Part shown: positions 23,055-31,167 of the stretch, piece after piece | How the letters are laid out: every line of letters begins with the position of its first letter | How positions within the stretch are numbered: the first letter of the stretch is position 1 | From: Brevundimonas fluminis | Lineage (GTDB): Bacteria; Pseudomonadota; Alphaproteobacteria; Caulobacterales; Caulobacteraceae | Length of the DNA stretch: 64,000 nt | Reading direction: 5' to 3' | Assembly (NCBI RefSeq): GCF_003934285.1 | Contig: NZ_RQWJ01000004.1 | Coordinates: 124,001-188,000 of the forward strand | Translations under genes and position numbers: made by a program | Notes under the pieces: model-generated | Told to the model about the DNA's origin: nothing | The model's input: only the letters and a program-made list of their open reading frames with translations | The model's database searches: none

Positions 23055-25208
23055 ATGAAAGCGTCACCGAAGACCGCCTGTCCCGCGGCGGACGACGCCG
23101 CACGCTATCGCGAGGTGCGTGGGCGGATGCCGGCGCTGGCGGCGGGGCTGACCGCGGAGGATCTGCAGGCGCAGTCCATGCCCGACGCCAGCCCGGGCAA
23201 ATGGCATCTGGGTCACGTCAGCTGGTTCTTCGAGACGATGCTGCTGGGCCGTCGTGAGGGCTATGCGCCGGTCGACGCGGAGCTGACGCTGATCCTGAAC
23301 AGCTATTACGAGGCGCTGGGCGAGCGGGTGGCGCGGCCGGAGCGCGGGCTGATGACGCGGCCGTCGCTGGACCAGATCATGACCTATCGCGCCGAGGTGG
23401 ACCGCCGGATGGAGAGCCTGCTGGCCGACGGTCTGCGCGACGAGCACGAGCGGTATCTTTTCGAGCTGGGACTGGCGCACGAGGAGCAGCACTGCGAGCT
23501 GTTCCTGATGGACCTGCTGCACCTGATGAGCCGGTCTCCGCTGGAGCCGGCGGCCTATGAGGCGGAGCCGCGGCAGGCGGCGGCGCCCGAGGCGGGACAG
23601 GGCTTCGCGCGCGTCGAAGGCGGGCTGGTCGAGATCGGGGCGGGAGACGCCGGGTTCGCCTTCGACAACGAGAAGCCGCGGCATCAGGTCTTCGTCGAGC
23701 CCTTCGCCGTCTCGCGCGGGCTGGCGACGAACGGGCGCTGGCTCACCTTCATCGAGGACGGCGGCTATGAGCGGCCCGAGCTGTGGCTGTCCGACGGCTG
23801 GGCCACGGTGAGGGCCGAGGGCTGGAGCGCGCCGCTGTACTGGCGACGCGAGGCGGACGGTCTGTGGACGACGATGACGCTGGCCGGCCGCCGGGCGGTG
23901 GACCCGTCGGAGCCGGTGCGCCATGTGAGCTTCTACGAGGCGGACGCCTTCGCGCGGTGGGCGGGCAAACGCTTGCCGAGCGAGGCTGAGTGGGAGGTCG
24001 CGGCCCAGGCGGGACTGCTGTCGGACGGCTTCGGCGAGGTGTGGCAGTGGACCGCCAGCGCCTACCTGGCGTACCCGCGCTTCCGGCCCACTCCGGGGAC
24101 GGCTTCGGAATACAACGGCAAGTTCATGAGCGGGCAGCAGGTGTTGCGCGGGTCGTCCTGGGCGACGCCGGCGGGGCATGAGCGCGCGACGTACCGCAAC
24201 TTCTTCCCGCCGTCGGCCCGATGGGCCTTCTCGGGCGTGCGTCTGGCGGACGAGCCCGCCCTGGCGGAGCGGCCGCTGGAACCGGTCCAGACCCAGGCGT
24301 TCCGGGAGGCGATGATCGAGGGGCTGAGCCGGCCGCGCAAGGCGACCTCGCCCAAGTGGTTCTACGACGCGCGCGGCAGCGAGCTGTTCGAGGACATCAC
24401 GCGGCTGGAGGCCTATTACCCGACGCGGCAGGAGGCGGCCCTGCTGGAACGGACCGCGCCGCGGCTGGCCGAGAGCTTCGGGCCGGGCGCGGTGCTGGTG
24501 GAGTTCGGGTCGGGCGCCAGCGAGAAGACGCGCAAGGTGCTGGACGCCGCCCACGACCTGGCCGCCTACGTCGCGATCGACATCAGCCCGGACGCGCTCA
24601 GGGAGGCGAAGGCGCGGCTGGAGACGGCGTACCCCGATCTGGTCATCCGGACCGTGGCGGGAGACTTCCTGTCGCCGCTGACGTTGCCGGCCGATCTGCC
24701 GGAAGGGCGGCGCGTGGGCCTGTTTCCCGGCTCGACGATCGGAAATCTGGAGCCGGACGAGGCGGTGCGGTTCCTGAAGGGCGCGCGCGACCTGTTGGGG
24801 CCGGACGCCCTGTTCGTGCTGGGCGTCGATCTGGTCAAGGACGTCGAGGTGCTGGAGCGCGCCTATGACGATCCCGAGGGCGTGACGGCGGCGTTCAATC
24901 TGAACCTGCTGGCCCGGGCGAACCGCGAGCTGAAGTCGGATTTCGACCTGGCGGCGTTCCGCCATCGCGCGATCTGGAATCCCGCGCGGTCGGCCGTGGA
25001 GATGCATCTGGAGTCGACGCGGCCGCAGACGGTTCACGTCGGCGGCCGCGCGTTCGGCTTCGACGCCGGGGAAACGATCCACACCGAGAGCTCGCGCAAG
25101 TTCACCGAAGCGAGCCTGCGCGAGACGGCGTCGGCCGCCGGCTGGACGCTGGAACGACTGGACGTGAGCCCCGACCCGTCCGTCGCCCTGGCCCTGCTGG
25201 CGGCCTGA
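23055..25208 (+). CDS. egtB-egtD: fused EgtB-EgtD ergothioneine biosynthesis protein
   Basis: A 717-residue two-enzyme protein. Residues 1 to about 405 are EgtB, the iron sulfoxide synthase joining hercynine to a thiol donor: a DinB-like half with GKWHLGHVSWFFE (His51, His54) and HEEQHCE (His142, His146) as iron ligands, then an FGE-sulfatase half with LVEIGAGD, GEVWQWTASAY and GFSGVRLA-like segments. Residues from about 415 are EgtD, the SAM-dependent histidine trimethyltransferase making hercynine: KWFYDARGSELFEDIT, the SAM loop VEFGSGASEKTRKVL and GLFPGSTIGNLEP. The ATG at 23055 has GGGAG upstream; a TTG/GTG extension from 22998 was rejected. Neither half lacks its core motifs. No egtC or egtE is nearby. 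Confidence 0.9.
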   Translation: MKASPKTACPAADDAARYREVRGRMPALAAGLTAEDLQAQSMPDASPGKWHLGHVSWFFETMLLGRREGYAPVDAELTLILNSYYEALGERVARPERGLMTRPSLDQIMTYRAEVDRRMESLLADGLRDEHERYLFELGLAHEEQHCELFLMDLLHLMSRSPLEPAAYEAEPRQAAAPEAGQGFARVEGGLVEIGAGDAGFAFDNEKPRHQVFVEPFAVSRGLATNGRWLTFIEDGGYERPELWLSDGWATVRAEGWSAPLYWRREADGLWTTMTLAGRRAVDPSEPVRHVSFYEADAFARWAGKRLPSEAEWEVAAQAGLLSDGFGEVWQWTASAYLAYPRFRPTPGTASEYNGKFMSGQQVLRGSSWATPAGHERATYRNFFPPSARWAFSGVRLADEPALAERPLEPVQTQAFREAMIEGLSRPRKATSPKWFYDARGSELFEDITRLEAYYPTRQEAALLERTAPRLAESFGPGAVLVEFGSGASEKTRKVLDAAHDLAAYVAIDISPDALREAKARLETAYPDLVIRTVAGDFLSPLTLPADLPEGRRVGLFPGSTIGNLEPDEAVRFLKGARDLLGPDALFVLGVDLVKDVEVLERAYDDPEGVTAAFNLNLLARANRELKSDFDLAAFRHRAIWNPARSAVEMHLESTRPQTVHVGGRAFGFDAGETIHTESSRKFTEASLRETASAAGWTLERLDVSPDPSVALALLAA

Positions 25209-25211
25209 GCC

Positions 25212-25436
25212 TCAGTTCACGCGGGTGGCGGGTTCGCCGGGTTTGCGGCTGCCGTGGGAGGCCTCGCCGCCCTTGCGACCGGCCTTGGCGGCCAGGCTGC
25301 GGTCCTGCGAGAAGCTGCGCTTCTCGCTGGGCACGCTGGCTCCGCCCTTGCGGGCGATCTCACGCTGACGCTCGGGGTCCATGGAGGCGAAGCCCCGCTT
25401 GGAGACACCGGACGCTTTGGGGGGCTGAAGGGACAT
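25212..25436 (-). CDS. KGG-repeat stress protein (YciG/Con-10 type)
   Basis: A 74-residue, highly charged and probably disordered protein. It has the KGG-type repeats: RGFASMDPERQREIARKGGAS and SLAAKAGRKGGEASHG. Such proteins are induced by general stress and stationary phase in many bacteria. The ATG at 25434-25436 (MSLQPPK) is the preferred start; upstream in-frame ATGs at 25448 and 25454 add only 4 to 6 residues and cannot be excluded. It is convergent with the egtB-egtD gene (3 bp gap). Confidence 0.85.
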   Translation of the reverse strand: MSLQPPKASGVSKRGFASMDPERQREIARKGGASVPSEKRSFSQDRSLAAKAGRKGGEASHGSRKPGEPATRVN

Positions 25437-25556
25437 GGGGCGGTCCATCCTCACTGTGGCGTTGCGTTGCAGTCACAATCCGTGTGCGGGGCTTCCGTTC
25501 CCCGCCTCCGGTCACAGGCGCGCGAGCCGCAAACCGCTGACTTTTGGGCGAATCAC

Positions 25557-25700
25557 TCACGCCGCCGGTCGGCCCGGGTTTCCCGGTTCGGGCATGGGCG
25601 GGCCGTCCGGCGACGGCGGCGGCGGATCGATCTCGGGACCCGGAGGGGTGGTGTCCGGCACCTCGGGGGGCGAGACGGGTTCGGGCATGGGGTCGTGCAT
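25557..25700 (-). CDS. proline-rich microprotein (47 aa)
   Basis: The minus strand encodes a 47-residue frame beginning MHDPMPEPVSPPEVPDTTPP and ending PGNPGRPAA before TGA. Roughly two residues in five are proline, and the remainder is mostly Asp, Glu, Gly and Ser, so the product should be extended and acidic. A good AGGAG lies 6 nt before the ATG, and there is no competing frame. Similar small PPEIDPP-type proteins are familiar from alphaproteobacteria but have no known function. It lies between the KGG gene and the MBL hydrolase gene, all on one strand. Confidence 0.6.
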   Translation of the reverse strand: MHDPMPEPVSPPEVPDTTPPGPEIDPPPPSPDGPPMPEPGNPGRPAA

Positions 25701-25782
25701 GACGTGCTCCTGACGCTGGGTCAGGAGGCCAACGCGCGGCGGACCCGGTTCGATGCCTTTGTCCCCCGGGGGGAGAAGGCGG

Positions 25783-26454
25783 TTACGTCCGCCCCAGCGC
25801 CTGATCCGACACGAAGGGATTGGTGCGACGTTCTGCCCCGAAAGTGGAGCCGGGTCCGTGCCCGGGGACGAACTGGACGTCGTCGCCCAAGGGCCAGAGC
25901 TTGGTCGTGACCGAGTCGATCAGGGTCCGCAGGTCGCCGCGCGGGAAGTCGGTGCGGCCGATGGAGCCCTGGAACAGGACGTCGCCGACCTGGGCGAAGC
26001 GCGCGGCGCGGCAGAAGAAGATCACGTGGCCGGGCGTGTGGCCGGGGGTGTGGAACACCTCCCAGGTGGTTTCGCCCAGCGTCAGGACGTCGCCGTCGGC
26101 CAGCCAGCGGGTCGGGGTGAAGCTGCGCATCGGCTCCAGCCCGTACTGTGCCGCCTGGGCCGGGATGCCGTCGATCCAGAACTGATCCTCGGGATGCGGG
26201 CCGATGATGGGCGCGCCGGACTTCTCCGCCATCTCGGCGGCGCCGCCGGCGTGGTCGAGGTGCCCGTGGGTGATCCAGATCTGGTCCAGCGTGAGGCGGC
26301 GTCGGGCGACCTCGGCGAGGATCGGATCGACGCCGCCGCCGGGATCGATGACGGCGGCCCGGTTCGTCTTCGTGCACCATACGGTCGTGCAGTTCTGCTG
26401 GAAGGCCGTCACCGGCGCGACGAACAGGCCGAGGGGGGAGGGGGCGTCGGTCAT
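25783..26454 (-). CDS. metallo-beta-lactamase fold hydrolase (glyoxalase II-like)
   Basis: A 223-residue MBL-fold hydrolase. The metal site ITHGHLDHAGG (H-x-H-x-D-H) is followed by downstream ligands in FHTPGHTPGHV, GDVLFQGSIGRTDFPRGD and FVPGHGPGS. The FQGSIGRTDFPRGD and TFGAERRTNPFV stretches are typical of the YcbL branch of glyoxalase II-like proteins, which act on glutathione thioesters such as S-lactoylglutathione. The substrate is inferred; a role alongside glutathione reductase would be consistent. No signal peptide, so cytosolic. Confidence 0.92.
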   Translation of the reverse strand: MTDAPSPLGLFVAPVTAFQQNCTTVWCTKTNRAAVIDPGGGVDPILAEVARRRLTLDQIWITHGHLDHAGGAAEMAEKSGAPIIGPHPEDQFWIDGIPAQAAQYGLEPMRSFTPTRWLADGDVLTLGETTWEVFHTPGHTPGHVIFFCRAARFAQVGDVLFQGSIGRTDFPRGDLRTLIDSVTTKLWPLGDDVQFVPGHGPGSTFGAERRTNPFVSDQALGRT

Positions 26455-26506
26455 GAGCGGAGAGATAGTCGGCCGTCCGGCCCGGGGATAGCCGTCGAGG
26501 GCGTGC

Positions 26507-26872
26507 TCAGGTCGACGGCTTCGCCGGGGCCGCGCGGAGGCGGCCGACGAGGAGGGCTCCGATCAACCAGAGGCTCAGGATCGGACCTGCCGCGAGAGAT
26601 GTCATGACGAGCGCCGCGCCCGCGCCCTCCGAGATGAGGGCGCGGTCGAGGGCGAGCTGCAGGACGCAGATCAAGGCGAGCACGGCCAGGGCGGCGAGCG
26701 GGGCGATCTGGGCGCGCAACGACCACCAGGCCGTGGCGCGGAGCCAGGTCCGGCTTCGGACGACGACGACGGCCGCGAACACTACGCCGGCCACGTAGGC
26801 CCACCACAGCACGACGCCGAACATGACCAGCAACTGGATCGCGGCGAAGGCGGGATCGGACGAGGTGTTCAC
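26507..26872 (-). CDS. small integral membrane protein, unknown function
   Basis: A 121-residue protein with three or four hydrophobic segments: AAIQLLVMFGVVLWWAYVAG, VVFAAVVVV, APLAALAVLALICVLQLAL and a C-terminal AGPILSLWLIGALLVG. The start is placed at GTG 26872 (VNTSSDPAFAAIQ), just before the first helix. No ribosome site is obvious, and an ATG 47 codons upstream would add a basic leader lying in the tig promoter region. No family is recognised. It is divergent from tig. Confidence 0.55.
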   Translation of the reverse strand: MNTSSDPAFAAIQLLVMFGVVLWWAYVAGVVFAAVVVVRSRTWLRATAWWSLRAQIAPLAALAVLALICVLQLALDRALISEGAGAALVMTSLAAGPILSLWLIGALLVGRLRAAPAKPST

Positions 26873-26930
26873 GGCGCGAGGATCGCATCGGGGCGCCGGA
26901 TTGCAAAGCCGGGATCGGACGCCGCCCGCG

Positions 26931-26959
26931 TTGACCTTTGCGCCCCGTCTCGACATAAG
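26931..26959 (+). promoter_or_regulatory. candidate promoter of tig
   Basis: TTGACC (26931-26936), exactly 17 bp, then CATAAG (26954-26959). The predicted start near 26966 gives a leader of about 98 nt that contains the hairpin at 26975-26995. Confidence 0.5.
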
Positions 26960-26974
26960 GGCGGGCTTCGAGGC

Positions 26975-26995
26975 GCCGCCCTGGCCAAGGGCGGC
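26975..26995 (+). promoter_or_regulatory. hairpin with pyrimidine tract in the tig leader
   Basis: GCCGCCCT-GGCCA-AGGGCGGC forms a perfect 8-bp stem with a 5-nt loop, followed directly by CCTTCTTGCTTTTCC. It lies between the predicted tig promoter and the tig start, about 70 nt upstream of the ATG. It looks like an intrinsic terminator or attenuator within the leader. Confidence 0.5.
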
Positions 26996-27063
26996 CCTTC
27001 TTGCTTTTCCCATCGCGCGTCCGCCCGTCCGTCCGCGCCCCAGAGCGTCAGATCGTCCCGCCC

Positions 27064-28407
27064 ATGCAAGTCGTCGAAAAGTCGAACGAAGGTCTCAGCC
27101 GCACGATCGCGGTGACCATCCCCGCCGCCGAGCTGAACGAGAAGCTGGACGCGAAGATCAAGGAAGTCTCGCCGCAGATGAAGCTGAAGGGCTTCCGTCC
27201 CGGCAAGGTGCCCGCCGCGCACGTCAAGAAGACCTACGGCCGCGACCTGATGGGCGAGATCGTCAACGACGCCCTGAACACCTCCAGCCAGAAGGCGCTG
27301 GACGAGGCCAAGCTGCGTCCGGCCGCCCCGGCCGAGATGAAGCTGGTCAGCGACATGGACAAGGTCGTCGCCGGTCAGGAGGACCTGACCTATGAGATGT
27401 CGCTGGAGGTCATGCCGGACTTCACGCCGGTGGACCCCAAGACGCTGAAGCTGGAGCGCCCGGTCTATGAAGCGACCGACGCCGATCTGGACGAGGCGCT
27501 GAAGGATCTGGCCGGTCAGGCCAAGACCTATGAGGACAAGACCGGCAAGACGGTGAAGGCCGCCGAGGGCGACCAGGTCACCATCGACTTCGTCGGCAAG
27601 GTCGACGGAGAGGTCTTCGAGGGCGGCTCGGCCACCGACGCCGACCTGGTGATCGGCTCCAACCGCTTCATCCCCGGCTTCGAGGAGCAACTGAAGGGCG
27701 TGAAGGTCGGCGACGAGAAGACGCTGAACGTCACCTTCCCCGAGAACTACGGCGCCGCGCATCTGGCCGGGAAGGCCGCGACGTTCGACGTCACCGTCAA
27801 GGCCATCAAGGCCGAGGCGGAGGCGAAGATCGACGACGAGTTCGCCAAGCGGCTGGGGCTGGAATCGCTGGACAAGCTGAAGGACCTGCTGCGCCAGAAC
27901 CTGAACCAGCAGTATGCCAACGCCGCCCGCTTCAAGCTGAAGCGCGGCCTGCTGGACCAGCTGGACGCCAAGCACAGCTTCGACCTGCCTCCGAAGATGG
28001 TGGAGCAGGAGTTCGACGCGATCTGGCGCCAGGTGAAGGCCGACAAGGAGGCCGGACGCCTCGACGAGGCCGACGCCAAGAAGACCGAAAAGGCGCTGGA
28101 GAAGGAATACCGCAAGATCGCCGAGCGCCGCGTCCGCCTGGGTCTGGTGCTGGCCGAGATCGGCCGCGCCAACAACGTGCAGGTCACGGATCAGGAGCTG
28201 AACAACGCGATCATGGCCGAGGCCCGCAACTATCCGGGCCAGGAGCGTCAGGTGCTGGACTTCTATCGCCAGAACCCGAACGCCGCCGCGCAGATGCGCG
28301 CGCCGGTCTACGAGGAGAAGGTGTGCGAGCTGATCTTCGGCCAGGCCGAGGTCAAGGACGCGCCGATCAGCAAAGAAGACCTGCTGAAGGACGAGGACGA
28401 GGGCTGA
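27064..28407 (+). CDS. tig: trigger factor (ribosome-associated chaperone)
   Basis: A 447-residue chaperone that binds the ribosome exit tunnel and has peptidyl-prolyl isomerase activity. The N-terminal ribosome-binding domain contains the signature region FRPGKVPAAHVKKTYG (G-F-R-x-G-x-x-P). The FKBP-type PPIase domain follows (about 160-245, EGDQVTIDFVGKVDGEVFEGG and FIPGFEEQLKGVKVGDEKT). The C-terminal helical arm domain runs to the acidic end KDEDEG. The start MQVVEKSNEGLSRT is canonical. Typical tig-clpP-clpX order follows, with clpP separated from tig by an unknown secreted-protein gene. Confidence 0.97.
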   Translation: MQVVEKSNEGLSRTIAVTIPAAELNEKLDAKIKEVSPQMKLKGFRPGKVPAAHVKKTYGRDLMGEIVNDALNTSSQKALDEAKLRPAAPAEMKLVSDMDKVVAGQEDLTYEMSLEVMPDFTPVDPKTLKLERPVYEATDADLDEALKDLAGQAKTYEDKTGKTVKAAEGDQVTIDFVGKVDGEVFEGGSATDADLVIGSNRFIPGFEEQLKGVKVGDEKTLNVTFPENYGAAHLAGKAATFDVTVKAIKAEAEAKIDDEFAKRLGLESLDKLKDLLRQNLNQQYANAARFKLKRGLLDQLDAKHSFDLPPKMVEQEFDAIWRQVKADKEAGRLDEADAKKTEKALEKEYRKIAERRVRLGLVLAEIGRANNVQVTDQELNNAIMAEARNYPGQERQVLDFYRQNPNAAAQMRAPVYEEKVCELIFGQAEVKDAPISKEDLLKDEDEG

Positions 28408-28429
28408 CCGCCGTTCGGCGGGGCTTTCC
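28408..28429 (+). terminator. weak intrinsic terminator after tig
   Basis: CCGCC-GTTC-GGCGG (28408-28421) is a 5-bp GC stem right after the tig stop, followed by GGCTTTCC. The stem is short and the T tract poor, so readthrough to the next gene is likely. Confidence 0.4.
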
Positions 28430-28491
28430 AGCGAAGGTTGTCTGAGGCAAGCTGATCGCGCCCGATCCGGGCGTGTTCAGGAGCGCCCTCC

Positions 28492-29415
28492 ATGCTGGCC
28501 GCCGTCATGTCCCTGGCCCTCGTCACGGCCGTTCAGCAGGATCCTCCGGTGCAGGATCCACCGCCGCAGGATCCGCCGGCGACCCGGGTGGACGACATCA
28601 TCGTGGACGGCCGTCCGCTGACGACCGTCGCGGAGGAGTTCGTCGAGAACGTCGGCGAGGCGCCGCGCGGCCGGGGCCTGGCGCGCTGGAACCGGGCGAT
28701 CTGCGTCGGCGCGGTCAACCTTCGCCCCGAGGCGGCGCAACCGTTGATCGATCACATCTCGGCCGTCGCCGAAGATCTGGGCGTCCGGTCGGGCGACGTC
28801 GGATGCCGCCCCAACGTCATCGTCGTCTTCACCGACGACCCGCGCGCCGTCGCGGGCGCCATGGTGGAGGCAGATCCCCGGGGCTTCCGGCTGGGCGGCA
28901 GGACCTATCACCTGAGTTCCGACTTCCGCGACGACTTTCTGGACGGCGACCGCCCTGTGCGGTGGTGGACCACCAGCGTTCCGATCGACTCGGAAACCGG
29001 GCAGCGGGCGACGCGCCTGCCGGGAGACGTGGACGCCGACGGAAATCCGGCGGCGCCCTACATCTTCAGCACCTCGGCCTCGCGCCTGAACAGCCAGGTC
29101 CGTGACGATCTGGCGCGCATCTACGTGATCGTCGACGTGAACCGGGTGAACGACGTGAGCCCGCAGCAACTGGCCGACTATCTGGCTTTCGTGGCCCTGG
29201 CGCAGGTCGATCCCCGCGGCGACGTCTCGCGGCAGGCCAGCGTGCTGAACGTGTTCGAGGATCCGGCCTCCAGCCCCGGCTTCAGCGACTGGGACATGGC
29301 CTATCTGCGCGCCCTGTATCGACCGGGCGCGCCGATGCGGACGGATCGCCGCGCCGTGGCGAACGGCGTGGCCGACGAGGTCGCCCGGACGATGCGACAG
29401 TCGTCGCCGCAGTGA
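28492..29415 (+). CDS. secreted protein of unknown function, paralogue of the gene at 30211
   Basis: A 307-residue exported protein. The N-terminal MLAAVMSLALVTAVQQ is a short signal-like segment, then comes a Pro/Gln/Asp repeat (QQDPPVQDPPPQDPPAT). The main part carries LARWNRAICVGAVNL, GCRPNVIVVFTDD, RWWTTSVPIDSETGQ, RIYVIVDVNRVNDVSPQQLADYLAFVALAQVDP and a C-terminal FSDWDMAYLRALYRPG. The same blocks recur in the same order in the 316-residue protein encoded just after clpP. Conserved cysteines in ICVG and GCRPN may pair. The family is unknown to me; export to the periplasm is inferred. Confidence 0.75.
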   Translation: MLAAVMSLALVTAVQQDPPVQDPPPQDPPATRVDDIIVDGRPLTTVAEEFVENVGEAPRGRGLARWNRAICVGAVNLRPEAAQPLIDHISAVAEDLGVRSGDVGCRPNVIVVFTDDPRAVAGAMVEADPRGFRLGGRTYHLSSDFRDDFLDGDRPVRWWTTSVPIDSETGQRATRLPGDVDADGNPAAPYIFSTSASRLNSQVRDDLARIYVIVDVNRVNDVSPQQLADYLAFVALAQVDPRGDVSRQASVLNVFEDPASSPGFSDWDMAYLRALYRPGAPMRTDRRAVANGVADEVARTMRQSSPQ

Positions 29416-29431
29416 CGGCACGGCGGCCGCC

Positions 29432-29460
29432 TTGCGCGGTGGCCTGCGGGACGCGATATC
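29432..29460 (+). promoter_or_regulatory. candidate clpP promoter
   Basis: TTGCGC (29432-29437), 17 bp, GATATC (29455-29460), upstream of clpP. The -10 fits poorly at its first and last positions. An alternative is readthrough from tig. Confidence 0.35.
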
Positions 29461-29516
29461 CTGGTGTCCGAGAGGGCGTGCGCTGAGTCGCGCCCCGCAT
29501 CCCGAGAAGGCCCCGA

Positions 29517-30158
29517 ATGCGCGATCCGATCGACCTGATGAACATGAACCTGGTCCCCATGGTGGTGGAGCAGTCCAGCCGGGGCGAGCGGGCCTTCGAC
29601 ATCTTCTCGCGTCTGCTGCGCGAGCGGATCATCTTCCTGACCGGACCGTTCGAGGACGGCATGGCCAGCCTGATCTGCGCCCAGTTGCTGTTCCTGGAGT
29701 CGGAGAACCCGAAGAAGGAGATCAGCATGTACATCAACAGCCCCGGCGGTCAGGTGTCGTCGGCGCTCGCGATCTACGACACCATGCAGTACATCAAGAG
29801 CCCGGTCTCGACGGTGGTGATGGGGATGGCGGCGTCGGCGGGCTCGCTGATCCTGACGGCCGGCGCCGCGGGCCAGCGGGTGGCGCTGCCGAACGCGCGC
29901 ATCATGGTGCACCAGCCCTCGGGCGGGTTCCGCGGCCAGGCCTCGGACATCGAGCGCCACGCCGAGGACATCCGCTACACCAAGCGCCGCCTGAACGAGA
30001 TCTACGTCCATCACACCGGTCGGACCTATGAAGAGGTCGAGAAGACGCTGGACCGCGACCACTTCATGTCGGCCGAGGAGGCCAAGGCCTGGGGCATCGT
30101 CGACCACGTCTACGACCGTCGCGAACAGGCCGACGGCGACGGCGTGAAGACCGTCTGA
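29517..30158 (+). CDS. clpP: ATP-dependent Clp protease proteolytic subunit
   Basis: The serine peptidase core of ClpXP and ClpAP, 213 aa. The catalytic triad is in place: Ser107 in MGMAASAGS, His132 in [15 protein letters not shown], Asp181 in [13 protein letters not shown]. The oxyanion segment [19 protein letters not shown] is conserved. The N-terminal pore loop region is [25 protein letters not shown]. In Caulobacterales ClpXP degrades the cell-cycle regulator CtrA; that role is by analogy. It is flanked on both sides by the two paralogous secreted-protein genes, with clpX 1.8 kb downstream. Confidence 0.97.
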   Translation: MRDPIDLMNMNLVPMVVEQSSRGERAFDIFSRLLRERIIFLTGPFEDGMASLICAQLLFLESENPKKEISMYINSPGGQVSSALAIYDTMQYIKSPVSTVVMGMAASAGSLILTAGAAGQRVALPNARIMVHQPSGGFRGQASDIERHAEDIRYTKRRLNEIYVHHTGRTYEEVEKTLDRDHFMSAEEAKAWGIVDHVYDRREQADGDGVKTV

Positions 30159-30210
30159 CGCAGTTGACGAACGGGCCGCCCGCGCGCCTCATGCGTGTGG
30201 GAGGCCCACC

Positions 30211-31161
30211 ATGCGCAATACGATCATCGCCGGACTTGCCGGCGCCGTTCTGGCTCTGTCGGTCACGGCAGCGGCGGCCCAGCAGTCCGATGAGGTCTAT
30301 CGCGTCGAGGATCTGGTCGTCGAAGGTCGGCGTCTGGATCAGGCTGCGCGGGCCTTCGTCGACGAGGTGGCGGCCCCGGCGGGGGACCGGGGCGCGGCCC
30401 GCTGGGACGACGGCGTTTGCGTGGGCGCCGCCAATTTCACGCCGGAGGTGGCGCAGTACCTGGTCGACCACGTGTCCGACCTGGTCCGTTCGCTGGGCCT
30501 GCGCGCCCACGAGCCGCCGTGCCACCCGTCCGTCCTGATCATCGGCACGACCGACGGGGCCGGGTTCGCGCGGGAACTGGTGTCGCGCCGGCCGAAGCTG
30601 TTCATCGTCGGCGGTTCGGGCATGGATCGGGGCCGCGACGATCTGGCGGCCTTCCAGACCGGAGACGCGCCGGTGCGCTGGTGGCACGTCAGCGTGCCGG
30701 TCGACGACGAGACGGGGCAGATCGCGGTGCGGCTTCCCGGAATGCACAGCATACGGCCCTCCACCGAGCCGAACCGGCTGATGGAGGAGCATCACGCCCC
30801 GCAGGTCCGGCGGAACTTCGCGTCGCGGCTGCGGGAGCCGCTGCGGGATGTGATGAAGCGGTCGTTCGTCATCGTCGACGTGGACCAGCTGGGCGGCGCG
30901 ACCCTGGAGCAGCTGGCCGACTACGTCGGCTTCGTCGCGCTGGCCCAGGTGGATCCCGACGCGGACCTGCGCCGGTTCGACTCCATCCTGAACCTGTTCG
31001 AACCGGAGGGGAGGGGCGTTCCCGGCCTGTCGCCGTGGGACGCGGCCTATCTGGAGGGGCTCTACGCGGTGCGGCACGGCCATGTGGGCCGCAACGCCCA
31101 GGCGTCGGCCCTGAGCCGCGCCATCCTCGACGCCTACACCGCGGGGGCCGAGGACCGCTGA
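30211..31161 (+). CDS. secreted protein of unknown function, paralogue of the gene at 28492
   Basis: A 316-residue protein with a clear Sec signal (MRNTIIAGLAGAVLALSVTAAAAQQ, cleavage after A-x-A). The mature part matches the 28492 protein block by block: VEGRRLDQAARAFVDEV against its VDGRPLTTVAEEFVENV, ARWDDGVCVGAANF, EPPCHPSVLIIGTTD, RWWHVSVPVDDETGQIA, RSFVIVDVDQLGGATLEQLADYVGFVALAQVDPD, and LSPWDAAYLEGLYAV. The two conserved cysteines are kept. It begins 53 bp after clpP on the same strand, so co-transcription is plausible. Function unknown. Confidence 0.8.
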   Translation: MRNTIIAGLAGAVLALSVTAAAAQQSDEVYRVEDLVVEGRRLDQAARAFVDEVAAPAGDRGAARWDDGVCVGAANFTPEVAQYLVDHVSDLVRSLGLRAHEPPCHPSVLIIGTTDGAGFARELVSRRPKLFIVGGSGMDRGRDDLAAFQTGDAPVRWWHVSVPVDDETGQIAVRLPGMHSIRPSTEPNRLMEEHHAPQVRRNFASRLREPLRDVMKRSFVIVDVDQLGGATLEQLADYVGFVALAQVDPDADLRRFDSILNLFEPEGRGVPGLSPWDAAYLEGLYAVRHGHVGRNAQASALSRAILDAYTAGAEDR

Positions 31162-31167
31162 GGACCG

